NCBI GenBank assembly: GCA_015680685.1
Contig: MNCI01014373.1
Coordinates: 342,964 to 406,963, forward strand
Source: Gnetum montanum
Lineage: Eukaryota; Streptophyta; Gnetopsida; Gnetales; Gnetaceae
Length of the DNA: 64,000 nucleotides
Direction: 5' to 3'
Within the stretch, counting starts at the first letter, position 1, and each line of letters starts with the position of its first letter. Below are positions 46,449-58,849 of the stretch, piece by piece. The translations under genes and the position numbers were made by a program. The notes below the pieces were generated by a model. The model ran no database searches. It was not told where the DNA came from and saw nothing but the letters and a program-made list of their open reading frames with translations.

Positions 46449-48890
46449 ATGTCTTCTTCTTCTCATAAGCATGATGATACTAAACCATGAGTCCCATAGG
46501 AATGCAAGGTGGTATACACTCATCTAGATGAGTTTGTACCGAATTCCACCTTCATCATACATCAAGATGAACAAATGTGGTGGTGTGATATGGAGGGCAA
46601 TGTTGTTTTTCCCCTTCATAGGACTATGCTAGGAATGCTAATTAAAACCCTTAAGAAGTTGGGCATAGTAGATCTTCACAAAGAGTATGTTGTGAATGGA
46701 TATGACACTTAGAACTATCATCCCACTGAAACACAACATAAATAAGACAAACATTAAGAGAGACTCCATGAAGCCACAAAGGGGAAACATTACACTAATC
46801 CCTTGTTCCTAATAGATCAAGAAGACAATGAGAACCCTCCTTTGGAATGTTCTTAACATGAAGATTCTCCATGCCTTTCTAATGATGGTGAGTGTGTGAA
46901 ATTGACCCTATGATCAACTAAATCAAATTCAAGGAAGAGTGATAGATAAAGTAGGGACTCGAGTCAACATCGTAATAAGAAGGGATCTAATGATGGAGAT
47001 TGTAAAAAATGTAAGAGTGGTGGAAGACATCGCAGTGGTGATGGTAGTCCATCTTCCTCTTCATCCTTTTCATCTAATTCTAAACATTCCTCTTCATTTG
47101 ACAGTTGTCATAGAAGTTTCCATTGAAACAATCATGATGAAGGTGATTAGCAAAATCATAATGACCATGAAGGCCACCAAAATTGAAGGGATAACCAAAA
47201 AAATCATTGAGATCATCAACATAGTGAGGATGATAAACCTTTACTAGCAACTCAAACTATGCTTAACATTACAAAGGTAGTAAGAATTCCAACTAGGCAT
47301 ATGAAGGATAGTTGGATCAAGTGCCTAGATATGAACAATATCCCAAGATTTGAGGGGGGATACAACTCTGATTTGCAAACACATCTGCAAGCTTTTCAAG
47401 ATGCCTATGCCTTACAAAACATTGAGAATAACTGGTAGAAATTAAGATTTTTCCTAGGATAGTCATTAAGAAAGCTGAAATTTGGTACCTATCCTTAGAA
47501 CTAGAATCTATGCAAAGATGGAGTACCATGTTAAAACTGTTCAATGACAAATATCAAACATACTCTAGAGTGTCTAATCTAAGAAGACAAATCCAAGGCT
47601 ATAAACAAGAAACACATGAACCCTTGGATGCTATCATTGGCTAATATTATTCACTCCTACACAAATTTCCTAGCCATGGTTACTCTCAGAGGAACAACTT
47701 TGCACATCATTGATGGGCTTAGGGTAGAAACAAGAAGAATCCTCAGGGTGTATGCCCAAAGAAAGGTTGTCTAAAATGAGAGCTCATTAGATACAAAGCC
47801 TAATTGAGCAGGTAGTAAAGGAAGAAGGTGAGCTGCAAAAAAGGGAGAGTGTTGAAGAGTATAATAGGGATCCATCCGTTAGAAAATGAGAGGTCTGATT
47901 TTGTGACGAGAAAGATCCACCACTTGATGAAGTGGTGAACAAAAAAGCCTTGTTGATCCAAAAATATATTTTTGAAATTTTAGACAAGATTAACAAGTTA
48001 TGGGACTCTTTGGATGAAAATTTTCAAACCACATTGAAAATTGCTAAAGAATCTAAAGAGAAAAATACCGATCATAATCATAGATGATGAAAAGAAGCTG
48101 AACGTGCCTACCAAAGAGGTAAGGGCAAAGTTGTTGCAATAGAAGAAGCTATAGAGTATAACTCTAATTATGAGATTGAATGTGATATTTGTCAATATGA
48201 ACATCCAAAGGGATGTTTCCTTGTGATGTCACACTTACAAAAGTCTAGAGTGTATGCATTGAATCATCGCCTAGCATGTAGATAAGCTTTAAGGAAACTA
48301 CCTTACCCTCAAGGCAGTCTAAGATAGTTCCACTAGCAACAAAAAGCTTGCTATCCAAGTGGAACTCCTCTAGAACCTTATGAACAATACAAATAGTGGT
48401 ACTAACCACAATCATGGGAAATGCCACTGCCAAGGTAGCAATACCCTTATAGGAAACTAGATCCATACAAGTACTATGTGCAGCAACCTGTTTCCCGTAG
48501 AATTTCAACAAGTCATGCATCATTCCAGCATCACTATTACCCTCTTGAGTACCACTAAACACATTCACCATCCACTCAAGGGGAAAATCCATATCAATAT
48601 TCTTATCATCCTCCACATCCCTCTGCACCTACACCTCCACCTTCAACTTAGTTACCTCCTATGCCATCCATGGAGGGTGAAATTCCTCCACATCCATAGA
48701 AACGAAATGTTATAAGGGTTGTACACTCACAATCAATTTTTCAACCAAGTGGTCTAGATAATTAATCAAATAAATGACCTTTCTTCTAGTCTAGTAGTCC
48801 TCTTTAGCGCTCGCAATCTACTCTGGCTAATCACCTTGTCTCTCCAGTACCCTCATCCTTTGCATCAAATACCTTCAAGCATCCTTCAAA
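46449..48890 (+). pseudogene. gag: Element 4 gag, broken
   Basis: The ATG at 46449 opens MSSSSHKHDD, with a stop soon after. The N-terminal domain is in frame 46509-46712 (VYTHLDEFVPNSTFI, CDMEGNVVF), and a His/Ser/Asp-rich linker is in broken frames to 47250. The capsid region (47300-47650) reads GGYNSDLQTHLQAFQDAYAL and YLSLELESMQRWSTM, then RVSNLRRQIQGY. The zinc knuckle at 48181-48216 is complete in this copy: CDICQYEHPKGC, that is CX2CX3HX3C instead of the usual CX2CX4HX4C. The Pro/His-rich tail (48470-48890) leads to the protease. The GTACT where Element 1 received its 3.56-kb insert is intact here near 48470. Confidence 0.75.
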
Positions 48891-49480
48891 CCAAGTGCTA
48901 CCTAGGATTCACATTGTAATGTTAACTCATGCTATTTCTGATTGGATCAAGGCTGGCAACCTTCGTATAAAAATATCTAATCTAGGAAGTCCACTCATCT
49001 TTCTACAAATTACCAAACAAGAGCCATGCAAGGCTCTTCTTAACTCTAGTCCTAGAGTTAACCTCATCTCCCATGATTTGTATAAAGCTTGGAACCTACC
49101 ACCTCCTCAGAAAAGCAACATCCATTTAGAATTAGCAAATCAGTCAATTACAATCCCTTTGGGATTAGTAGAGGACATTGTGACCATAGTTTTTGGGTGG
49201 TCTTATCCTACTGGTTTTTTGGTAATCAAGGTGGACAACTACAAAAGTGACTTTCCCATCATCATTAGAAGGGCTTAGTTAAGCATGGTCAATGCATGAA
49301 TGGATATAAGGAACCTATCTCTCGAAATATCTAAGGAGAATGAATTAGGAAAAATTGAGAAGAAGTGTATTCCATGCATTACATATAACAACAACGGGTG
49401 CAATTGCATGCAAAATATTTGGTTCATCAAAAGCACATACATTAAGGCATGTAATTAGTGTGAGCAAAAAGTTAATATTC
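48891..49480 (+). pseudogene. pro: Element 4 aspartic protease, active site lost
   Basis: Frame 48895-49278 is open through most of the domain: PCKALLNSSPRVNLISHDLY, where family members have a DLG/DTG-type triad and the Asp is AAC-Asn (49042-49044), then IHLELANQSITIPLGLVEDI, GWSYPTGFLVIK and FPIIIRRA, the GR(P/A)FL-type turn with Gly changed to Arg. After a TAG it continues NECGKIEKKCIPC-like. The enzyme would mature gag-pol. This copy cannot. Confidence 0.78.
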
Positions 49481-50660
49481 AACGGTGTTTGTATGTAGCA
49501 GCCACAAAGTATGAGGGCACCTAGTGGCTAATATTTGATTCAAATAGTAGCACAATATGCATGGAACCAACTGAGAGTTGAACTTGTGCATATATAGAAG
49601 GCATGGACAAAATCGAACAAGTCCATTTCCAACTCTTTGATGAAGATGATGATAACTATTGGGGAGAGTTGGAGATCCCTAATCACTTCAAGTAGGAGCT
49701 ATTAGAACTAAAAAATTACCAGTCAAAACAGAGTATGCATTTTTAAAGAATGGTAAACCAATCATCATTAATGCCAAACTTGCTCCTAAACATAAAGAAA
49801 AACTCTTGAAAGTGGTGAATAAATGGTCAACAACCTTTTCTTGATCATATCCAGAACTAACAAGAATCGATCTAAGCATATGCTAGCACCACATTTACAC
49901 TGATTCAACCATGAAGCTTAGAAGGCAGCCACAGAGGTAGCTAAATCCCAAATTGAAGCAAATCATTAAGGAGGTAATAGAGCAACTCCTTAAGATGAGG
50001 TTTATCTATCCAATCATGGATAGTGAGTGGGTTAGCCCACTCGTAATTGAAGCAAAGAAGCATGGTAAATGGTAGGTTTGCATTGACTTTAGGTTGTTAA
50101 ATATCTCAACATTTAAGGATTCCTTTGCCATTCATGGATCAAGTATTAGACACCATATTCGAGCATTGTTATTATAGTTTCTTGGATGGTTATAGTGGCT
50201 ACAACCAAATCCAAATTGTGCTAGAAGACCAAGCCAAGACAACATTCATGAGTCCCTAGGGGACTTTTGCATACTATAAGATGCCATTTGGCCTATGCAA
50301 TGCCCCTATAACATTTCAATGCTTGGTCCTTAGCATCTTCCAAAAAAAATTTGATAGTGGTGTTGAAGTTTTCATGGACGAATTCTCCACCTATGGAGCT
50401 ACCTTTGAGAAAGCCTTAGACTAACTTCAGTAAGTACTAAAAAGATGTGTTGAGATAAATCTATGGCTCAACTGGAAAAAAAAGCCATCTCATGGTCCAA
50501 GAAGACATCATGTTAGGGAATTGAATTTCGTAGAAAGGGATTGAGGTAGACCCAAAAAAGATAAGGGTCATCCAAGGAATAACACACCAACCAGAGATTG
50601 TCAAAGATGTTCAACCATTCCTTGGACACAGTAGTTACAAATGGTGCTTTATTGAGAATT
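49481..50660 (+). pseudogene. pol: Element 4 reverse transcriptase, broken
   Basis: After a linker (to ~49960), RT motifs appear in changing frames: PIMDSEWVSPLVIEAKKHGKW, VCIDFRLLN, YYSFLDGYSGYNQIQI, KTTFMSP, GTFAYYKMPFGLCNAPITF, VEVFMDEFSTYGATFEKAL. The active site reads FMDE (50371-50382) instead of FMDD, then KKGIEVDPKKI and FLGHSSYKW. Element 1 lost the same second Asp in a different way (FMDN). The gene is split by several stops and at least one frameshift near 50115. Confidence 0.85.
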
Positions 50661-51211
50661 TCTCTAGGATTGCTAAACTATTGGTAGAACTTACCAAGAA
50701 GGATGCAACTTTCATATGGACCAAGGAATGTGAAAATTCATTCCAAAAATTAAAAGAGAAACTCATAGAAATACCAATCCTACAAGCACTTCATTGGTCT
50801 AAACAATTCCATATCATGATAGACACATCTAACTATGCTTTGGGAGTTGTACTTACACAGATGGATGATAAGAAACATCCATATTATATCCACTGCATGA
50901 GTCAAAGCATTGTGAGGGCACAATTAAATTACACCACCATCAAAAAAGAATTAATGGTTGTGGTGTATGCACTAGAAAAGTTTAGAAATTATGTCCTAGG
51001 TTATAAAGTATTTGTACATATGGACCATAGTGCAATTCACTTCCTTATGAATAAGCCAATGGTGAGCCCTCATGTTATACAGTGGCTTGTGATCTTGCAG
51101 GAATTTGATATTACTATGGTAGATCAAAAAGGAACTGAGAATGTGATCACTGACCATCTTTATTGCTTAAGATGGGATAACAAAGAGGAGGAGAGCCTGC
51201 TCTCTGATTAA
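50661..51211 (+). pseudogene. pol: Element 4 RNase H, the longest open pol piece
   Basis: The frame 50681-51211 (176 codons) is open across the RT connection and RNase H. Order: MVELTKKDATFIWTKECENS, FHIMIDTSNYALGVVL (first Asp), YTTIKKELMVVVYALEKFR (Glu), VHMDHSAIHFLMNK (Asp), VDQKGTENVITDHLYCL (last Asp). The acidic residues of the catalytic site all appear to be present, unlike RT and protease. It ends in a stop before the integrase linker. Confidence 0.88.
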
Positions 51212-52545
51212 TTTCCAAATGAACTCCTCTTTACTAGAGCAATAAATGAACAAACACCTAAAAAGGCAATATGGTATAATGGTATCCTCACATATCTTCT
51301 TACTCAAGAGATGCCATAAGACTTGGATTTTAGGAAATAATAATAATTTCTTCATTAGGTCAAATACTTCATGAAAATTAATAGACACCTTTACAAGGTG
51401 TGCATTGATGGCTTGATGCATTGGTGTGTCCCTGATGAAGATCAATTACACATTCTCCAGGATGCTCATGAAGGAGCTTGCGAAGGCCACTATGCAGGGA
51501 GATGCATGGCCATAAAAATTCTAATGGCAAGGTACTATTGGCCCACAATCTTTAGGGATGCCCACCAGTTTTTCAAGTCTTGTGAACACTATCAATGTGA
51601 TAGGGGGATGACCACTTGGACGGAAGGTCCTCAACAGTGGATTCAACCACTAGAACCTTTCGACAAATGGGGCATTAACTTCATGGGTCCCATCACATCC
51701 ATGTCTAACAAGAAAGCATATATTATAGTAGCGATTGACTATTGCAAAAAATGAGCTAAAGCTATAGCTATTGTAGACTGCACATCATCCACTACCATTA
51801 GATTTATGCAACAACATATCATCAATAGGTTTGGGGTGCTGCATTCACTAATTTTTCATAACGGAACTCATTTCACAGGTGTCACATTTAGAAAATTAAT
51901 GTAATTCTTGGGGGTAGAACATAAATTAACAACACCTTACCACCCCCAAGCTAATGGTTGAGCAGAGGTAACCAACCAGGAGATTACTAAAATATTAATG
52001 CAAACCATTAGCAAATATAGGAAGGATTGGAGCACAAAACTTAATGATGCTCTCTAGGCTTATCAATCAACTTGGAAACTTCCTATTAGATATTCTCCCT
52101 ATGAGTTAGTGTATAGAAAACTTTCAACACTCCCAATTCGATTTGAGCTTCATACACTCTCAATGGCCTATGATCTCAACCTTGACCTAAGTTTAGCACA
52201 AAAGGAAAGACTGATCAATCTAAATGTGCTAGAAGTTAATCACTTAGTGGTCCTATCTTTGAATGTGGTGAATAAAGCATTCAGCAAGCAACACCATGAC
52301 CTCAGAATTAGGAAAGTAAGGTTTTAACTAGGAGATAAGGTCCTTTACTAGAACCCTACACATGTACCTCAAAAGGTAAAATTTCAAACATTGTGATAGG
52401 GACCTTATATAATTGATCAAACCTTTTCCTCTGGGGCCATGATAATTTACAAACCTGATAGCCCAAATATAAAGCAGTTGGTCAATATCCAATACATCAA
52501 GCCTTTCCTAGAATCAAGATTGGCCAGTGTAAATACCACCTCAAC
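51212..52545 (+). pseudogene. pol: Element 4 integrase, broken
   Basis: Frame 51371-51754 carries the HHCC-type zinc region: DAHEGACEGHYAGRC, then KSCEHYQCDRG, where the second Cys of the CXXC pair is displaced or lost. The core reads GINFMGP, with the first catalytic Asp as AAC-Asn (51677-51679). AYIIVAIDYCKK, LIFHNGTHFTG (second Asp as His) and PQANG then AEVTNQEI (Glu kept) follow. The C-terminal domain includes IRFELHTLSMAYDLNLDLSL (frame 52109-52327) and ends IKPFLESRL near 52530. Confidence 0.85.
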
Positions 52546-54185
52546 TAATGGACACCCATGTTCTATTTTTCAAATCTCCTCCTTTCAACTTAGTTGTGGG
52601 GGAGATGGCCATCCATGCTGACCATTACCATGGCCTCTTAGTTTTTCTACCCCTTTTTTTCACATTTTTGATTTACAAATTTTTGATTTTCAAATTTTTC
52701 TAATTTTATACCATTTTTAGTACATTTAAATTTTCTTGATTATTTTACACTTTCTTATATATTTTACTTTATTTTTTCTCTTGTGTTTCTCTTGATTAAG
52801 TGTGATATTTTCTCATTTATGCTAATAAATCTACTTTATTGTCATAGGAAAAAATGTTGTTGTTGTTTTTTAATAATGATAGTTTGTTCTTAATGTGTGA
52901 TTGTTGATGTCTAGTTTCTATTTTTGAATTCTGATTTCTAATGAATTTGACATGGTTTATTTTTCATGGGATCGACAGTGAGGGCATGTCATCCACCCAT
53001 CCAAAGAACTCTATGGTTTTCCTTGTTCTAGGAATTTGATGTTCCTTTTTCATTAAAGAAAATTTTAATCAATCGATGACCTTGGTAGTTCTGGAATTGG
53101 GAAAGATCCAAAGGTTTGTAAAGGGTGTGACTTCAAGGGGACTCAATACTCTTTGTACTCTTCTTCTTGCTAGAGTGCTTGAGTGTTTTTTATGGACTTC
53201 TTACCATTCTATACCACCCAATGATAGGAAGCCAAATAACGTTATTACATGGTGTGGTTTCCATCATTCAAAAAAATGATGGGAATTCAAAGCACACCCT
53301 TTCAACATGAATAAAGTCCTCACATGGTGTGGTTCACATTTAAAAAATAAATAAAACACAATGAGAATTCAAAGCATATTCCTTGAACAAATAAAAGGGC
53401 TACAAGCACCTGTTATGGGACTTGAAAGACATACACCTATGGCTGAAGGTCCCCTCTAACCAAGGCCCTCTCTTTCTCACTTCCTACCTCTCTCTCCTCT
53501 TGTGGAATGGTGGTTGTTTTATGGGGCCACTCTTGTATCTCAAGTGGATGGATAAGTCTTAGAGTGCTAATGCAAAGTCATTGAAAGTGGATGGTTTTGT
53601 TCTGGACTGAGGATGGAACTTCTTGGGTCATTTTAACCACAAATCCACAAAGGACTTCTTATGACCTTAATTTGGGACTCCATTCCACCTTCTCTATCAT
53701 ACATCCATGCTACCATAACTCACCTCACTATCAATTTTTATGTTATGCTCTATGTCTTAGTCTGACGTATTGGGTTTCTTGAGCGAATTCTTTTGGGTTG
53801 GTCCTTAACTTATCATGATCATTAAATTAACTATGGGTCCCATGGACTCCTTATTTGAGGTTATGTAAGGGAAAAATGGCATGAGCCTACTATGGGAAGG
53901 ATCCACTTGCATAGCTTTTGGCTTGATTAGTTAAGGTTCTTTACCTTTGACATCATTACAATCTTATATTTTGTATTTTCCATTGTGTAAACTACTCAAT
54001 ACTCCTTAATCTTTCATTGTATTCATTTATTAAATAAATTTTTCTCCATTTTTTCCAATTTATTAACTTCAATTCCCTCTTCTCATGATTTCATACTATT
54101 CTTGGTCTTCTAAGCTTTCATTTGATCCCAATTTAATCAAAAATTTCCTTGTATTTTGAAAGTTTGATCAAAGTCAATGAAAGTC
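52546..54185 (+). other. Element 4 post-pol spacer
   Basis: There is no recognisable coding. It begins with AT-rich sequence including LSCGGDGHPC-type frames (AGTTGTGGGGGAGATGG, 52592), reminiscent of the G-rich tract after pol in related elements. Conserved blocks shared with 14936-16380 follow. Frames 53076-53279 and 53591-53782 show no domain. Confidence 0.6.
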
Positions 54186-54293
54186 AACATTGGTCAACAA
54201 CTACATCATTGAGGCCTCATCAATGCATCCAACCCCATCGATGGGGCCTCATTGTTGAGGCCTCATTGACACAATACAAAAATACTATATATA
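54186..54293 (+). promoter_or_regulatory. Element 4 internal promoter-like block before ORF3
   Basis: Several CATTGAGGCCTCATCAATG / CCATCGATGGGGCCTCATTG palindromic motifs are followed by TATATATA (54286-54293). These are the same motif types as in this element's LTR U3. ORF3 starts ~455 bases downstream. Confidence 0.55.
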
Positions 54294-54748
54294 CCACTAG
54301 ACACTTTGAAATTTTTTGTCATTTGCTCATAACACACAGGGAATTTTTGTAATTTTTCTAATCCCAAAATCTTCCAAACCCCATAACTTTGAAACCATTT
54401 GTCCAAATCATTCCATTTTTCAATTCTACACTTATTAGAGGTAAGATCTTTATTGTGGGAGCCACAAACCTTAAGGTTTCTAATGCAATTTTCAAAAAAC
54501 ATTTCTAACTCCCCTAAGGGTTAGTAACTTTAATCATACATAAACATCAACTTTTTCCAAGATTAACCCTTCCAACAATCTCTGGGATGATTTATCAATG
54601 ATAAGACATAAATAGAAACAACAATTAAGTTGATTAAATCAGCCATGATCATAGCTTAGCCAAGTGTAACTACCCTCAAGAGTTAAGGTATCCCAATCAT
54701 TTTAGGGTTACAAAATAATTGCTAATTCATGGTTCTATTGTGATTACA

Positions 54749-57598
54749 GATGGCACCCAAACAAAAGTGATTGTAAGAAGGAGAACCCTTGCAACCATGA
54801 GAGAAATGACCTAGAGCTGCAAGGAGCTAGCAGGAATAAGGCCAAGAACAATAAGAGGTGACCCATGTAACAGGACCTCTTCATGAGGAACCCGAAGTGG
54901 AATCTATTTGATAGATTCTACAAGAAGAAGTGCCTCTTGAACAATCTCAATGGGGAAAAGCACCTAGACCTATGCCTAGGCTTGAGGTCACTCTAACTCA
55001 AGCTTGCCTAGATATCATCAAGCCTTGAGAGCTTGAAAGATTAGTTCTTCAAGAAATAAACTTCAGGCCATTTTTGGAGAAAGCTCCAGAAGATGTTAAG
55101 ACATAATTGCAAACCTCTCCCATGTGGCCAATCATCACAACTAGTGGGGAGTGGTACATGGGAGAGACTTATCTTTTCTATAATAGCTAAAGGCTAAGTT
55201 CCATTGTAAAGATCAAGGATGTTCAAGTGTCCTATTCAATGAAGGCCATCGCATAGGCACTGGGGCTTCTTGACATTGGAACATAGCTGGCAGAAATATC
55301 AACAAAAGGTGACCCTGAGGTAAAAAGGAAGTGGACCTAGTGATGTTACGAGATAGACTATGAGGAGTATGGCATGCCCACACTAGTGGAGTGAATTTAT
55401 TTCAAGATTGCATCCTATCACCTCAATCCAACAATGAGGCCAAGTAAGGTGATTACCTTCTCCACTTGTACATGCACTGTTCTAAGCAAGAAATTTCCCG
55501 TTAACCTTCCACAACTAATTTATTTGGAGATTGAGAAGCATTTCAAGGAGAACGAATGTGGAAGGATGAATCTGCCCTTTTCATGCCTAATAAAAAAACT
55601 TTGTAAGAGGGTAGGTATTTTTTGCTATTCCAATGATACTCTTAAGCATACTCCCTTGGCCTCATGGGCAAAAATAATGAAGGACAAAATGCCAATAGCC
55701 ATCCAAGAAGAGGAGCTACCACCACCACCACCCACTCAAGAGATAACACTGGAGGCCTACATAGTCCTTGAGCATCTGCGACAAGTCTAAGAGCAACTCT
55801 TGAGCAAACAAGAGTATTAGGTAGAAATGAGTGAGGTAGATCCATCTCTGTATCAGCCAGTAATGAGTCACCTTAATGAGGTGGCTTGAACAATTAGCTA
55901 GATGGACAGGGGTGGTTCCATTTTCTCTACCCAAAGAATGCAACTACCTTCGAGGTTGGATCCCAAGATTTGGAAGGTGATGGTGTTACTAGCAACACAT
56001 CATTTATTCCTAGAAATCTCTAGGAATGCTGCCACTTTCTTGGTAAGGTTGGAGAAAGGTGAAGAGGAAATTGTCTTGGTGATGTAGCACCAAGGGTAGG
56101 AAGTAGTGGTAGAAGTAGTAGCTAACCATGTAGCTAAAGTACTAAATGCACCAATGGTATCTATACTAGACATATCTACACTCCAAGATGTATAGATATC
56201 TGCAGGCATGGTCAACAGGAAAATGAATGTAGCTTAGCATGAACAACTACTGGAACAACGAGTGGGAATTAGGTAACCAATTCTAGATATCTTTGATCTT
56301 TCAAAGAACACCAACCTAGTTGGAGCTACTAAATGTAAGGGGCAAATGCATCATTTTTGAAGGACAACTAGAAACAGCCCAAGAGTGAATCAATGCTTGG
56401 CCATGGAGGTTGTTGAACTTCATGCTCAACTTGTAGAGCAAAAAATCCTTAGCCCAGTAATGACAAGACATGAAGCTATCAAACAACTTCAGGAATAACT
56501 TCAAAAGGTTGAGGAGGAAGCAACAATGGCCATCTTCAAATAGTCCATGGAAAAATTTAAAACACATTCAATTAAGAAGGAATTAAATCAAATCTGCCAA
56601 GAAAATGAGACACTGACTGCACAAAATCATTACTTGTGAAATGTTAGTGCTCAAAGAGATCAAATGTAAGAATTCATCTATCAAAAATAGGAGTAGCTTT
56701 CCAGAGTCAACACTAGATTGAGAAAATTAATCATAGAGAATCAAAATCTATTAATGGAGGAGATGTGCACCTTGCAACGAAAGTTTACCATCAAAATCAC
56801 TACCTGGAAGAACGAAGCTCTTAGGTTTGAAAGGGTAAAAAATCACTACAGGAACTAGGTTGACTTGTAAAAAAAATTAATGAAAAAGAAATCCAAATGA
56901 CAAAGGCTAAAGTTAATGAAGCCATCCAACAACTCCAGTAAGGAAGAGAGATGTGGCAACCCATCCTTGATGGGATTAATGCCTACAACAAAGAAAAGAT
57001 TCACTTGAAGGAGTTGCAGATCAAAGAAATAACAGAATATATAGAGTTAGCAAATCTTTGTTATGCAAACCTGGCAATGCTAACAGCCAGATGACCACAA
57101 TCAAAGTTGGAGGAGTAGGTGGCTAGCTCGTATTTGCTATATGAGGCTAAGTTCAAACACTACAAAGATACCAAGAAAAAGCTTGAGATTGCTAATGCTG
57201 AACTCAAAGTCCTCAAAGGATGATTCACAAACCAATGAACCATCACTAAGGACCTAGCTAGATGAATGAATGACTACTAGGAGCTAAAGAATACAATGTG
57301 ATCATTCAACATTGAATGCAAATAGTTTGCTACCTAGTTTATCAATGTCAAGGAGTTATTTCCAACAATCTCATGTCCTTGGGATGTGCCCATTCCAGCC
57401 CACATTTGGAAAGCTACATGGATAGTGCATGATCTTAAGAGTAAGGAGGAGAAAATGAAAGCACTACTGGATGCTTTCTGCCTCCCACCTAAAGTTACAG
57501 TAGCAATAGGACAACCACAACCTCAATCACCAACAGTGCATGAAGCTGGTGAAGGTTCCTCAAAGCCTCAGGAACCACCATCACCTAGGGCCATTTAA
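54749..57598 (+). pseudogene. Element 4 ORF3, ~950 codons, broken
   Basis: Function unknown. The start is ATG GCA CCC AAA CAA AAG (MAPKQK), with a TGA soon after. Seen in order: WYMGETYLFYN (about 55155), a PF-like block in frame 55434-55790 with LPFSCLIKKLCKRVGIF and a Pro-rich stretch (EEELPPPPPTQE), then MSHLNEVA. A long charged coiled-coil-like part (56300-57250) follows. The last open frame 57386-57598 gives SKEEKMKALLDAFCLP, then a Gln/Pro/Ser-rich tail ending PQEPPSPRAI and TAA. No signal peptide or transmembrane segment is visible. The same order recurs in Elements 1, 2 and 3. Alternative reading: an env-position ORF of the Athila type that has become a cytosolic/nuclear protein. Confidence 0.72.
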
Positions 57599-57849
57599 TC
57601 TTCTCCAACAAGCTTCACATCATCCAGAAATGTGTTCTCCAAATTTTTTGAAGATTTATGTCATGGTGTTCAATTTTGTATCCTAAACACCATCATTTTT
57701 GTAATGTGTTGATCCATACACCTAGGCACTCCATTTTTTGTCAAGTTAGTAAAGTTTGTTTTGTTGAAAGAAAATTCAATCAATAATCCCATACCTTCTC
57801 AATTTTGTAAAAGAACTTGAGGATGAGTTTTCACTCAATCATGGGGGTC
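57599..57849 (+). other. Element 4 3' UTR and polypurine tract
   Basis: AT-rich UTR, then AATCATGGGGGTC (57837-57849) as polypurine tract. Confidence 0.7.
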
Positions 57850-58849
57850 TGATGAGTTGTTGTTCGTTGGCTGCATTGATGAGGCCTTGTTGATGTAGTT
57901 GACCACATCGACGAGGCCTTGTCCATGGGGCAATGAGGCCTCGTTGATGTATTTTAACCTACATCAATGATGCCTCATCCATGAGGCCCCATCAATGCAT
58001 TTTAACCTACATCGATAATGCCTTGTCTACACAATGTCTATCCATCACCTATAAATACGTGCCTACCTATCACATTTATGGGAGAGTCCAGATTTCAATT
58101 ATAGCGAAGCTCTTGCATTTTTTCCATTTGAAAGTTAGAATTTTTTCCCTGAGTGCCTGCAACAAGATTCATTGAGTGTATGAATCTTTATTCAACCATT
58201 GTTATACCTGAGCATGATAGTGTGTGTGGCAATAAAGATGAGCTTTCTGATAAACTTGTAGCACTTTGGATAGATTAGCTATTGGATTTATGCATTCAAT
58301 GTTTTCAATTATTTGTTAATTATTCTCAATTATTTCACAATTATTTTCTAGAAATTGAATTAATCAGGTTATTAAGCTAGATAGATTAAATATATAAGTA
58401 TGACCACTTCAAGCATAACATGTATTCACTTGGTAATCCTAGCAATGTTATTTCTTGGTACACCCAATAGCATAACGTTTGGTTACCCAATAATGGATAT
58501 GTGGTTTCAAGATGTGTATGGAAAGTGGGAATAGATACTTCTGTTATGATTAGCTTAATAATATCTAGTTAATTAATTTAGATTAGTTAATCAAATTTCT
58601 TTTACCTACATTTCAAGCACCCAAAACATTAAACATAAAATGATAAAAATCGAATGCCTCAGTTATACTTAACCATACCAACATGCATCACAAGTGTAAT
58701 TGGGAGGACAACGATGGACCTTAAGGTTAGATTCACTTCCTAAAGGGCTAGTGCACTAGAAATGATAAGGCTCATGAAATTTGACTGAGTTGCACATGAA
58801 CACTTTGTGACTTGTATGGTTGGAAGTAGGGGTACCTTGTCACTCATTA
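57850..58849 (+). repeat. Element 4 3' LTR
   Basis: This 1000-bp LTR is ~117 bases longer than the 5' copy, nearly all in U3. There the CATTGATGAGGCC-type motifs are multiplied with ATTTTAACCTACATC spacers. TATAAATA is at 58050-58057. It ends CACTCATTA. Confidence 0.9.

Larger units (their letters stand above)
45412..58849 (+). mobile_element. Element 4: complete-length Athila-like Ty3/gypsy element with ORF3
   Basis: Flanked by GCATG at 45407-45411 and 58850-58854, this 13,438-bp element has no later insertions and is the reference for the layout. It runs 5' LTR, tRNA-Asp-type primer site, gag, protease, RT, RNase H, integrase, 1.6-kb spacer, internal TATA block, ORF3, polypurine tract, 3' LTR. 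All genes carry stops or lost catalytic residues. The RNase H and ORF3 ends are the longest open pieces. Confidence 0.92.

Noticed and set aside
57857-58040. Regularly spaced palindromic repeats that could look like a CRISPR-like array
   Set aside because: They are the U3 array of an LTR, have uneven spacing, no unique spacers and no cas genes. Similar motifs occur in related LTRs.
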